64,000 bases of DNA from Immersiella caudata (Eukaryota > Ascomycota > Sordariomycetes > Sordariales > Lasiosphaeriaceae), in assembly GCA_030512335.1 (NCBI GenBank), contig JAULSU010000007.1, forward strand, positions 3,906,001 through 3,970,000, in the 5' to 3' direction. Numbering within the stretch: the first letter of the stretch is position 1; the number at the start of each line of letters is the position of its first letter. Positions 45,195 through 56,187 of this stretch are shown here, one piece after another. The notes under the pieces are model-generated. The model made no database searches and was not told the DNA's origin. It worked only from the letters and a program-made list of their open reading frames with translations. The translations under genes and the position numbers were made by a program.

Positions 45195-45723
45195 CTACAC
45201 CAGAGTAAATCCCGCGGGGCCCGTGTAGATGACACTGCCAGAGCCAGCCCAGTCGCTACCAGGTGTAATCGTTGAGAGACTGACGCTTGCACCAACATTA
45301 TGGGTGTCGGTTAGAACAAGGCGGTATTGACCATTGGTAGGGAAACGGTTGAAACGGAATAGCAGAGAGGTATCAAGGGCTGAGTTGGTCCAGAATCCGC
45401 TGTTGGCTGGGACAGCAGTCCCAGCGGTGGCGTGGGTGAAATCGAGGGCCGGGTGGTCAGGGTTAACCTGAATTGTGGCAAAGTAGCTGAGAAGGCATTG
45501 TTAGGGCCTTTGATGTTTCTAGAGAACTGCTGAAGGAGAGATTAGGCAGTGGTTGAATATCTTACTTGACGTGAGTGTCATTGCGGGTCACACTGAAATT
45601 GGTAACCGTAGCGCTGGTAGCGCTATGCTGACGAGCTACGAGCGGTTGCCCGGCTGTGACGGGGGAACCCCAGGCGGGCACAAATAGGGCGACAGCGGCC
45701 ACAAGGGTGTTGGTAAGCTGCAT
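45195..45723 (-). CDS. Small secreted protein, Cys-free
   Basis: Exons 45723-45566 and 45486-45195 (79-bp intron) give 149 residues. The signal peptide is MQLTNTLVAAVALFVPAWG, and VARQH at about 31-35 may be a processing site. The mature chain has no Cys, and is rich in Thr, Ser, Asn and aromatic residues in alternating patterns (FRFNRFPTNGQYRLVLTDT, GSVIYTGPAGFTLV). This suggests a beta-sandwich. Similar small secreted beta proteins are common in plant-associated fungi, but I do not recognise the family. The gene stands alone, with more than 3 kb of gene-poor DNA on each side. Confidence 0.6.
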
Positions 45724-46380
45724 GTTGAAAGGTTATGTTTGTGGATGAAACGTAGTGTCTTCAAAGAGTTGAATGCAGGAAAGCTTCAGATGTGTGTCGA
45801 TGGTGGCGAAAATACCAAACACATTGGGAGGGCTGCTGCCTTTATAGCTGTTCTCCTGACGGGCCATAAAAGGAGTTCGTCGACAAAATGTAGTGCCGCA
45901 AAACACACGTGCAGTAGAGAAGGATGAACAGTTCGCAGAGACAGGCCAGCGTCATAGGGTTAACTGAGCGCATGTCACAGCCTGCAACCACCGGGAAGCT
46001 TGGACCCAGTGAGCAGCACTACCATAATTCTTGTTAACCTGGAACCCGTAATCTTTGCACAAAAGAGCTGCCCCTTACAGTCTCGCGCCTCACAAAGGGT
46101 CACATTGTGCGGCGTATTAGATCCTTCGCGGGGCATATGTGCAAAAAGACCACACTCGGCCTACCAAACTCCCTGGCCATACGGCGCGGAGCTTACACCT
46201 CGACAAGACGGACCGAGAGGGTGGCATTGCGTAATCCGCCGCAGCCATTGAACTCTGAAGCCCGAGCGACTACACCCCTGGACCTCGCATATCTGTTCGG
46301 ACAGTGTAAAACACAGACTCAATTCTGCCTATCTATTCTTAGAAATACCCTCATGAGGTAAAAGCTTGCGAAAGCAATAC

Positions 46381-46543
46381 ACATCCAGACGTCCACAGTG
46401 ATCACGCAACTCTATCCTGTCAATTGCAAGTATCTTTGCCGCACTCCGTCACAGTCGCGGTGCACATCCAGACGTCCACATTGATCACGCAACCCTATCC
46501 TGTCGATTGCGAGTGTCTTTGCCGCACTCCGTCACAGTCGCGG
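46381..46543. repeat. Two-copy tandem repeat, 83-bp period
   Basis: The second unit starts at about 46464. The copies differ mostly by transitions: unit 1 has A or T where unit 2 has G or C (for example CAATTGCAAG versus CGATTGCGAG). This suits RIP or ordinary decay acting on one copy. Confidence 0.85.
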
Positions 46544-48038
46544 GCGACTTTCCCTCACTTCCTCAACGTAACAAATGTGTGGACCTGGGAATTCCGCAGC
46601 AAGCTCAAACAAAGGTTTGAGGATACATCAGTGATGCTGAGTTTTTTTTTATTTTTTTTTTATTTTTATTTTTTTATAAAGAGAGAGTAAGCTCATGATT
46701 CTCCGACGGCGATTTTTTGTAAGTATCTCAGGCATCATTTTACATCCGTGCAGTTTGAGTTGCACACATGCTTGCAAGTGATCTAAAATGTCTGCGTTGT
46801 TTGTCGAGACTTACAGCGGCTCATTAAAGTTCACCCGTTGCTGTTATGGTATTGATCAATCATGCCATCCTGCGCGCATCCTTCCTGTGGGCTCGCCTCA
46901 CGGTTACCGTCACTCTCTGTTCGCCACGGTGGTGGGGATTTCCATACTATGTCCTAGGCATTGGCGCCGAGAGTTTCCCTTCTCATTACAGCACAAGCCT
47001 TGAGTCGCTTCGTGGTTGACCAAGAGCCGAATAATTAGTATTCCAAAGTTAGCTCTCCACACCCGTCTAGCTCCAGAACCGTTGGGTATTTGTGCAAATA
47101 CAGCAATTCAAGCTAGCTCAAGCCGGACCGATGTGTCGTCGCACCGATACATTTAACTGCATAGGGCATAACTGACACCAATGAGTGACACAAGTCGGCC
47201 GAGGAAAAGAAGAATACTCTCTCCTCATACAGTCCGGCCCGAGCGCGCTCGGATGTCGGATGCTGAGAACGGAGCGACAGAAGCAAGCAAGTCTCAGCGC
47301 GTATCCTAGCTCCCAGTGTAGTCACTCGCATCTGCTACTTGTTATCTGCGGCCACAGTGAGGAGAGTGGCTCACGTAACGGCCTCCGATGCATTGTACCC
47401 GCTGAGAATTTGAAGGTAGCGTAACGGGCAGGCATCTAAAAAGTGTACAAGACCAGCAAGGGGTAATTAGTGGCGTAGTGTACTCCATACAGCAGGAAAA
47501 ATCGCTATCATTTGGCTGTTGGGGTGTCCGGGTGGGCGCTGTGCGCTGAAATACGATTGGCAGGACGACGGCGACGTCTTTCCATCGGCGGCTTAGCAAA
47601 TTTGGGGTGGATGTGGCCGAACGCCACACATTGGCATTGTCTGCTAACTAAAAGTACCAAACTAATCTCTCGTCTGCAAAGGAAGGAACCCGAGTCCTGG
47701 CTGACGCCGATCTCATTCTGGAGCTAGGATGAACCGCACGAGCTGGTTGTCCATCAGAAAAGGATGTAGGTGTCGCCACGAGGGTTAGATAAGCGTTCGC
47801 AACTCCCACTTAATTCGTAACGGTCATGTATTCAAGTATTTTGTGGGCCTGCTAATGCTAAAATGAGTTTTAAAGGTTATGCTCGGCGCCATTGAGAAGC
47901 GTGATAGGTGGAGCCCCATGGTCGGAGAAGTGTGGCTGTGTATCGCGGACCGTAAAGAGGAAACATTTGCGACTCTCCGTTAGTGTAGCCGCTACGACCC
48001 TCGCTTCCTCCCTGACAAAGCATAGTGTGCAATGTATG

Positions 48039-48056
48039 CTAACCCTAACCCTAACC
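48039..48056 (+). repeat. Interstitial telomeric repeat, three CTAACC units
   Basis: CTAACC occurs three times in a row, equal to the fungal telomere repeat TTAGGG on the other strand. It is internal here and may mark a former chromosome end, a healed break or subtelomeric DNA. Confidence 0.85.
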
Positions 48057-48305
48057 GTGCCTGGCAAAGCGGTTGACAAAATGAACTGCACTGCGTACCT
48101 CGCGGTACTTCGGTAATGCCTAGAAGCGCTTGTGTGACATGTATCTCGAAGTACCGTCACGCCACTTCCTTATCTCCTGACGATATCGTCCTAACAGATG
48201 CCGAAGGAATTTTCATGAATTCCTGTTAGGCTCTCATCCTCTGCACGGGCCGCCTATCATTTGCGGTGCGTTTTATTTTGTCCACCGCTTGCCTGGGCAT
48301 CCTTG

Positions 48306-48342
48306 GGGTTAGCGTAATGTGTGGACACCATTATGCTAACCC
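48306..48342. repeat. Inverted repeat with telomere-like arms
   Basis: Arms GGGTTAGCGTAATG and CATTATGCTAACCC (one mismatch) flank a nine-base loop whose GTG and CAC ends can pair further. Each arm ends in a telomeric GGGTTAG/CTAACCC heptamer, about 250 bp from the interstitial telomere repeat. Confidence 0.75.
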
Positions 48343-48786
48343 TAGAGCTGCCTGGACAATACTTTGCCTGGGACACCCTTGCCAATAGGCCGATTCAAGC
48401 GACAGCCACAGCAAAATGTACAGACGCTTTGAGCAGTACTCCTGGACAGGCGCGCTCGTTGAGCAGCTGAGAGGCGATAGACAGAGCCGTCGACTAGGCC
48501 GTCAATACGCTGTGGGACTCGTGACAATGACGGCGGTCGAAAATCTGTTACCGTAGAAAGGGCTGGCTAGCATCAGTGAGGCTAGGCGTCTGCAGACCGA
48601 GGCGAGGCTTCGGCAAAGGCCGCCCCCTGGGCGTGCACGTTTAAATAACCTAGAAGGGGAAAGAAATGGTAAATTAAAAGTAGTACGGTATATAAAAGAG
48701 TCCGGTTGTGGATACGAGGAAACACAAGGAGATCTGACATCGCAACGCAGCCTAAACGCAGCGCAGTCTAGACCTTAGGTGCATCA

Positions 48787-51427
48787 CTAGCCTTCATACT
48801 TCAGTCCCGTCCCGGCTTCACCAGTTCCCGCGGACAAGGGTCCCATGACTTCGATGACCTCCGATGTGAACCTTCCAAGATGATCCCTGCCAGGAAAACG
48901 AATCGATTCCCAGTTTGGCTGCGCTGCAATCGTCGCTGGCGGTCCAGAGATGGCAGCCACGGACATGTCTGCCTCCGGGGCAGGCTGCTCCCATTGTTGC
49001 ATCATATGCCCTGCCGCTGTCCGTGGTCCGGCCGAAGCATGTGAACTTGTAGTGTGCGCCCAGACTGGCTGATACGTACTAGCGACTGGCTCTGGGTCAA
49101 CAGGGGACAAACCCAGAGCCTCGTGAAGCTCACGGAGGGCCCCATGGCACCGCGGCTCTCGGGCGCAGCTCAATAAAGGCTGATGAGTTGACGAGATCTC
49201 CTGGTGTGTGTTCGCTGGCACGCTTGGGTTGCCGATGCTCCAACTATCGGCCAGCTCTGGTGATGAAAACCAAAGCTGTCGTCTGTCACCCGCCCCAACC
49301 TGGCTGGGGTCAATGGGGTTTGGGGCAGGAGCCGAAGGGGCGCGGCTGCGAGGGGCATTGGGCTGCTCAGCCGTGGACGCAATGGGATCGACCATGTTTG
49401 GCAGGCCGTCCGCCTGGCTGTCATGATGGTTACAGGTGGCAGCATGCATCAGCGACTTGGTGGCAGCCAAAGATCGGCCTTCCTCGGTATCCTCCCAGTC
49501 CGATGAACTGTCTTCGATAGAGAACTCGCTATCCGACTCGGCCATCTGAAGAGAGTCGTCATCCTGTATGCAGGGTGTTGGCGCGTTGGTCGGTAGTTCC
49601 CGCTCTAGATCTCGTACTATCATCACTTACAGTCAGTATCGGCACCAAGGGCACGGGACCACGGACCGAACGGGCGGGACTGACAGTTTGCTCGTCCGTT
49701 GATATAGCTCCAAGCTGCCTCCCTGCGACCGGGGAGCTCCCTGTAGTGAGTCTTGGCGACAAGCGAGCCAGATATCTTTTGAGTTTTCGGGTCGTCCAGA
49801 TTGCAAGGCTTGAGCTCCCCGACACGCACCCATTTGACCGACCCCGGCTTGTTGAAGAACCTCACGGGATACATCCGCTGGCGGACCCGAGGCTGGCCGT
49901 CTTCGTATCCGTCTGCCCAGCGAAGCATGTTGTTCAAGAGCGTGGGCTTCCCATCAGGCCCTCTCTCGAAGCAGCGAGGTGGGTCGCGGCTGAGCTCGTC
50001 GTCAAAGTGACCCTGCACCCCAAGGTCTGCGAAGGAGCCGCCCAGCGGAAGCACCATAACTGCCCAGGCCCTACCCTCGTCGTGTGTGATGTAGGGTTTC
50101 CCCACCTCTGGCAATGACATCTTTTCTTTTGGGTCTCGAAACTGCGGCAACAAAGCGTTGTTTCTCTCGGCTTTGGCAGCATCGCAGTTCAAAACCCGCC
50201 ATCCAAGCGTCTTGATCACGTTTGCGTGTGTTTTTCGCATGTGTCCGTGATCCGCCCCATTGATGTGTTTCGCGGCTGAGGGGAGGGCCTTTGCGCCGTT
50301 CCGGCCGAAGTGGAAGTTGTGTGCTTGACAGCGGAGGATGAACCACCCTGGTTCGATACATGATTGCGACCTGGATGGCGGGGAGTAATAGAAAATTTGG
50401 CACTTGTCTTTCGCGTTCCCGCCTTGGTATACATCGTCATATTCGATAGTCGGGAGAGCCCAAGAGTTGTTCTTGGCCCTTTTGCGGGGGCCGAGTGCGC
50501 CGTGCTGGTCCGAATCGTTCCCGGCGTCAGTGGGGGTGCCGGTGCGATGACGCTTTTCAGCCTGTCATGATAGTCCTCGTCAGCTAGCCATGTCTGCAGC
50601 TAGCCATGTCTGGCAAAGCGCGATTTGGATGCCCCCATGGGTTAGATGATAAGGTCAACGAGCTAACTTACACCTGCGGTGGCTGTATCGGCATCGCCGC
50701 GGAAGACGGCACCCTCGTCAAAGTCTTCCGCGGAGGCGGGGTCGCCCTGGCCGAGGCTGAGCTGGGGTCGCGGAACATCGCGACCTGGTCCTCCGCTGTC
50801 TGGCGCAGCGTTCTGGTTCGCATTCTCTGCAGGCTCTACCATATCGATTGCGTCATCAGCGCCGTCAGGCCCGGCGTCAGACTCGATAGATAGCTCATCT
50901 GGGGCCATCATAACTGGCGTGTTGCCACGGCCGACCAAATAGCTATCGATGATTTCGGCCCCATATCTTATGCATGCCGCATCGCATTCGGCTTTGAACC
51001 GCGCAAGGTCTTCATCAACCTCCTGAACTCGCTGCATATAGGGCTCCTTCAGCTCGGCTCTGTCTTTGGTGGCTGTGGCGTCCTGCCTCATGCGGTCGCG
51101 GAGTTGTTGAATCTCACGGGTGACTGTATTGTTCCGTCGCTCCAGCTCCTTGGTCTGTTGGGCAATCTGCATTTTCTGTGAGCACAGCTCACTCATCAGC
51201 TGAGCGTTGCGTGCTTGATCCCTGGCGGTAGCTTCATCGCTGAGTGCTTGATACTCGGCCAGCAGTCTCTCCTTTTGCCGCCGGGCTTGCCTCTCGCGGT
51301 TTTGGATCCATTGAGACGCCTGGTTTTTGCTCGTTACAATTAGTTCTTCGGCACGCTTGGCACGTCTGAAGACATGCTGCACTGCTCCCAGTGCCGCGTC
51401 ATCGCCTGGTAAGAGCGTCCCGTCCAT
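48787..51427 (-). CDS. Coiled-coil protein with Cys/His-rich module; last exon uncertain
   Basis: Exon 1 (51427-50672) encodes a long charged coiled coil (KELERRNNTVTREIQQLRD) and an acidic tail. A GTAAGT intron leads to exon 2 (50561-49631). This contains a Lys/Arg-rich linker and then a module GWFILRCQAHNFHFGRNG..AAKHINGADHGHM..GWRVLNCDAAKAERNN. The Cys-x2-His..His..His spacing recalls a fungal-specific finger-like domain seen in many uncharacterised mould proteins. A third frame (49626-48787) is acidic and Ser/Pro-rich and open for 279 codons. It probably belongs to the same gene, but I could not find a phase-correct splice: the exon 2 donor is phase 1. Function is unknown; a nuclear or chromatin role is speculation. 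Confidence 0.55.
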
Positions 51428-52982
51428 GGTCCGCCGCGAAACGAGTTTGCCGTTCGTAAAGATTGGAGCGGGCTGTCGAAATCGTATGAAGAGGTTTCTG
51501 AGCGTAACTAAGGCTGGGATAGGCAGGTGGGATATTTATGTCAACCGAGCGGTGTGTAGGCGCACGCTGAAGGGAGGGTTGTGGCCTGAGGAGGGAAACA
51601 GTGGAGCCACTGGTTGCCAATAACACCTCGAACGGTCCCCTGTAACAGACAACCAGCCCACATGATATCGGAAAATCCCCCAGACCGTTCCTGTCAAATG
51701 AAAAAGACACACGGCGCGCATTTGGAAACCGGGGCCATGCTGGTCAGATGTACCGACAACTTTGTTTTCCACAAGCAGGATAAGACTCGGCGGAAGAACG
51801 GTCCGTGCCATGACTCAGGTCATAGCAGGCTCCCCTGTTCCAGGAGGTTGAAGACTGATGGTGGTGGAAATTCACGTAACATTGGCCGCAGCGGCAGATA
51901 ACCCGAATGGTTCACGAGGCTGAAAGGCCTAGCATTTTGGTATGCACCTAGTGGTATTTGTCTCAACTTCGCGTAATGAGTCCCTTCCATCCCATGGCCG
52001 GGGCCTGATCTGCTGCTTCTGGCTGACCTGTCATCCGCGGCCGGTGTGGCCGTCGTTTCTGGGTGTCCCGCCTAGCGGATGTATGATTGGTTTCCGGTTG
52101 GCTGAGCGTCGTTACACGGCATGATAAGCGGGCAGCCACCAGCCATCATCATTTTGAGGAGAGCGCAGCGCCAACAGTAATTGTACACAGTGCGTCGCTT
52201 TTGTACGGTGAGACGCGAAGGACCTTCCAGGGGCTGGTGAACCGGCTGACTGTTTTTCTCTTCCCTCGCTAGCGTGTCGACCTGTCCAGAGAGACATCCA
52301 AAACTCGGCGCTCCTCGTAAGTAGCGATAATGCTGTTCAAGAGCTATGAAATAACTGAGAGATTTCTCTTATGTCTGTTGTAAGCTTGCTGAGCTCTGAG
52401 AGCCCAGTCGCGTATTCGTGCCACAGCCTCACCTTCGCAGAGGAATGACAAACCACGTCAAGATATGCTTCCCTCGGATGCTTTGGTCAAAAGGGTTTCA
52501 ACTTCGGCGTTGGCAGCAGTCTCACATTCCCCCACTGAGAAAATTTTTGAGAAAGCCCTGGGAGTAGGGGTGGTCAATGGGCCTCGGGATGCCTGGTCCC
52601 TTGGCGATAGCGGGAGAGAGAAAGTGGGTCGGGAGGGCATTATGTTGTCATAATGGGGATACTGCAAAGAAATTTAAGGGGGGCTCCGTAGGGCTCAAAT
52701 TCACGTTCCTACTTCCCTGGTTTCGAAGCGCTCGGAAATTTCCCTGACAGCAAATCTAATCCGCTGCCCCGGACCTGGGTCAATCCTGCAAGCCCCTAAC
52801 CGACCCCTGTACGTCGGAAGCTCCGCAACTCGCCCCGGGCAAGTGCTGTCCTTCACCGAGGAGCCCTGCTTTCCAAAAGCCCGTGCGCCCCGTTATGGCC
52901 CCGCTCTTTTGCTCGGACCAGTGGCTCCGGACCAGTTCCGAGCCATCTAATGTTACTTCCTCCGCCGGGGTCAGAATCATTA
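51428..52982. other. Intergenic, no gene recognised
   Basis: About 1.55 kb between the coiled-coil gene start and the outer transposon. Short frames have no recognisable domain or splice structure. Confidence 0.45.
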
Positions 52983-53566
52983 ATGTATCTTATAAGCGAG
53001 CCGAACAAATAAGCGAGCCGAACAAATAAGCGAGCCGAACACTTTCCACCACCTTACCACAACAATCCTCAATTACACAACCACAACATTAGGAAATAAC
53101 GATAACTGAATTAGAAACAGATGAATCAGACAATTCTGCAGCCTCCTTACAAGCGCGCGCATTATGGCCAACCTTACCGCACACGCCACAACACTAAATC
53201 TTCGTGCGAGACCCCCCTGCACCACCACTACTTTGGCGTGTTTCCTGAGCCAACTGCTCACCCACGGCCTTCTGATCCAGTAAATCCTGTGCCACTCACA
53301 CAGTAAGGAACCCTCTGAGCCGTACACGTGTTTTTTAGCCCTCCGTCACTTGCTAAGCCCCTTATTAGCCTTTCGTAGTGCGGAGACCTCCGTACGGAGA
53401 AGAGCCACCTCGTGCATCACAGCTATTATACCTTTAGCCAGTCGATCCACAGCCGTTAGCATTAAAGTTGGTGAGCTGTCCTAAGGTAATAACTACCATA
53501 GTAAGAGTGATAATACCCATCGTAAAGCCAGTCTTGTCGAAATTATACGTGTCTTTATTAAGGATA

Positions 53567-55277
53567 ACGTACTTGATAAGCGAGTGCGCCAGACAAGCGA
53601 GTGCGCCACTTTCCACCACCCTACAACAACAATCCTCAATTACACAACCACAACACTAGGAAATAACAATAACTGAATCAGAAACAGATGAATCAGACGA
53701 TTCTGCAGCCTCCTGGCAAGTGCGCGCATTATGGCCAGGCTTACCGCACACGCCACAACACTGAATCTTCGTACGAGGGCCCCCTGCACCACCACCACTT
53801 TGACGTGTTTCCTGAGCCAACTGCTCACCCAAGGCCTTCTGATCCAGTAAATCCTGTGCCTCCTGTACAGTAAGTGACCCTCCAAGCCTTACACGCGTTT
53901 TTTTAACCCTCCGTCGCTTACTAAGCCCCTCATTAGCCTTTCGTAATACGGAAACCTCCGTACGGAGAAGAGCCACCTCGTGCATCACAGCCATTATACC
54001 TTTGGCTAATCGATCCACAGCCATCAGCAGAGAGGTTAGTAAGCTACCCTGATGGTTGGAAATTCGATTTTTGATAAACACTGATTATGAGGTGGCCTCT
54101 CGAGGGTTATGTGGTGTTTGGGAGACCCAGGGTAGTGGCGTGGTTAGGCCTGAGGTTAGGGGTGTTGGGGTTCGAATACGCACATCCAGCTTCGATATTA
54201 CCCTCTCTGGATCGTATGGTATAAGGCCGGCGCCAGCAAAACCCCCCTTGATGTTTTTTTCTGTGATTGAAGTAAAAAAGGCCGTTTTAAACGCACAGAG
54301 AAATTCCAACTTGCTGATATGTGTGATGTTCATCCGTATCAACTGCTCAATTTCATAGCCGTACGCTTTCTTCAGCGGCCTAAAACAACCAACATCTAAT
54401 GGCTGAAGTAGGTGTGAGGAGTGCGGAGGTATACACAGTGTAATAATATTGTGTACCTGGCAGTAAGCCTTGAATTCTTCGGAGTGGTGGCTCTTGTGGC
54501 CGTTAAGGATTAGAAGCCGATATTTGCCCTTTGTACGAGATGATATGTGTAAATCGAAATGCCGAATCCAATCCATGCCTTTCTCATTCGTAGTCCAGCC
54601 ATTATTGGTTGTTGTAATACACCAGGTAGCTGGAAAGTTGCATTCTTGATACTAATTGGCAAGGTGGTATTGCGCAGCTAAGATGATAAATGGTGGGATG
54701 GCCTAGCCTTGAGAATTCACCCCTTGGATAACTGTAGCCCACTTTTGATTGCCAGGCTGGGCTTGTTTAACCTTACCACGGCTATCTGAGGTAGTAACTA
54801 CTATAGTGGGAGTGATAATACCCATTATAAAGCCAGTCTCGTCGAAATTGTACGTATCTTTATCGAGGATACCGTATTTGGCCTTTATATTATACATAAG
54901 GGTAAACCACTCGCCAATAATCTTTGGATCTTCGCATTTAGCCCTCTGGTAGTCGTATTTACGCGATAAACGCGTTTGGAGCTCTGGCTGGCGTTTGACA
55001 AAGTTGTGAGCCCAGCGTTTACCGACAGGGGGTGTATCTCGTTTGCGTAACAATCGGTTGGCCATATCTTCCACGTAATAAAGCCGAGGGTGGAATGCGC
55101 GTGTGTAGAGCTCAGTTATATATTGAATAATCGTTTGCTCTTTTAAATCCGTAAGTTTACGCGAATAAGGTGTTGCTAATGTTGGTTGTGGAGGAATTTG
55201 GTGTTTTGTGCAAAAGCAGGGTGTCGCGTGGAAAGTGGCGCACTCGCTTGTCTGGCGCACTCGCTTATCAAGCACGT
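53567..55277 (-). mobile_element. Inner pogo/Fot1-like transposon inserted in the outer one
   Basis: The 1,711-bp element has inverted ends ACGTACTTGATAAGCGAG at 53567 and, with one change, at 55277. It is flanked by TA duplications at 53565-53566 and 55278-55279, lying inside the outer copy's transposase sequence. Two direct copies of an AAGCGAGTGCGCCA motif lie at each end. It carries a transposase coding region lacking the N-terminal helix-turn-helix part. It is therefore younger than its host element but already inactivated. Confidence 0.85.
53656..55240 (-). pseudogene. Pogo/Fot1-type DDE transposase, RIP-like stops
   Basis: One frame runs from about 55240 to 53656. It has the CENP-B-type DNA-binding part (YVEDMANRLLRKRD, GKRWAHNFVKRQPEL), the catalytic DDE part (YNFDETGFIMGI, LLILNGHKSHHS, PHSSHLLQPLDVGCF), and a C-terminal leucine/charged region ending in a CCHC knuckle CGVCGKPGHNARTC. 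Three in-frame stops occur. Two TAG codons sit where the family has Trp (GWAIPPF and ANWYQE contexts), and a TAA sits where CAA is expected. All are C-to-T or G-to-A changes, as RIP makes. The N-terminal helix-turn-helix of the family is missing. Confidence 0.85.
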
Positions 55278-55818
55278 TACCGTATTTAGCCTTTGTGATA
55301 TACATAAGGGTACACTACTCGCTAATAATCTTTAGATCTTCGCATTTAGCCCTCTGGTAGTCGTATTTGCGCGATAAACGCGTTTAAATCTCTAGTTAAT
55401 GTTTGATAAAGTTATAAGCCCAGAGCTTACCAACAGGGGCCACGTCACGTTCGCGTAACAGTCAGTTAGCAATATCTTCAACGTAACGAAGCTAAGGGTT
55501 AAATACGTATGTAATAGCTCAATTATGTACTAAATAATCGTAATCTCTTCCAGATCGGTCAGTTTGCGTGAGTTAGCCGAAATATCGCGTCGTGCATGTC
55601 GACCTCTGCGTCGGTCATAAAGGGTAGTAAGTAGTATGTTATAAATCTTAGCTGTAGCTCGAGGCTTGAGTTTTAGGTTATCTTTAGAGCTTGAAGGGCT
55701 AGAATAACCCTGGATTTGGCTGGGAGCGAATCCATGGTTAATTGGTTGTGTAGTTGGTAAAAGGAGGTTGGGGGTCGCGTCGCGTTGGAAATCTGTTCGG
55801 CTCGCTTATAAGATACGT

Positions 55819-56187
55819 TACTACTATGTAAACGCAACGTATGTAGTTCTCCACTGATCGTCACACTATTTCCCGCCCTTATGAGCCACTAAATAATTTA
55901 TAAGAGAGACATTTGGTAACCCTTAGGATGTAACGTGATTGATTACAAATCGCCCGTGCCGACGGTCAAAGGGAGACGAGTAATCCTCCACTGACAGAAT
56001 AAAAACTGTAGCAAGACAGTTCCCCAATCAGTTAAAAAAACAACAGTTTAGTGTCACGACTAAACTTATACCTGAATACAACTTCTCCGAAATTTGATAC
56101 CTGCGATTCTGCTCGGCTTCACCGACTGCGAACAGCTTTCCCCATGTTTGCATCACCGCTGCGTGTCTTTGGAGCTGTTTCCTCACA
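55819..56187. other. Intergenic
   Basis: About 370 bp of A/T-leaning sequence between the transposon and the DUF6594 gene stop. Nothing recognised. Confidence 0.4.

Larger units (their letters stand above)
45724..48786. other. Gene-poor region with repeats and telomere-like motifs
   Basis: About 3.1 kb lacking a supportable gene. It holds a two-unit tandem repeat (46381-46543), A/T-rich tracts (46640-46680), interstitial CCCTAA repeats (48039-48056) and a hairpin with telomere-like arms (48306-48342). These are listed separately. Confidence 0.5.
52983..55818 (-). mobile_element. Outer pogo/Fot1-like DNA transposon, split by a nested copy
   Basis: Terminal inverted repeats A[T/C]GTATCTTATAAGCGAG are present at 52983 and, inverted, at 55818, next to TA target duplications (52981-52982, 55819-55820). 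The left end carries three direct copies of an ATAAGCGAGCCGAACA motif; the right end carries one. The left arm (to 53566) has the transposase C-terminus including a Cys-knuckle region, then jumps to the catalytic NFD region, showing an internal deletion. The right arm (from 55278) holds the N-terminal psq-type helix-turn-helix (MDSLPAKSRVILALQALK, with a frameshift). The element is dead. Confidence 0.8.

Noticed and set aside
46381..46543. Possible CRISPR-like or satellite array
   Set aside because: There are only two adjacent units without spacers, in a eukaryotic genome; it is a simple tandem duplication.
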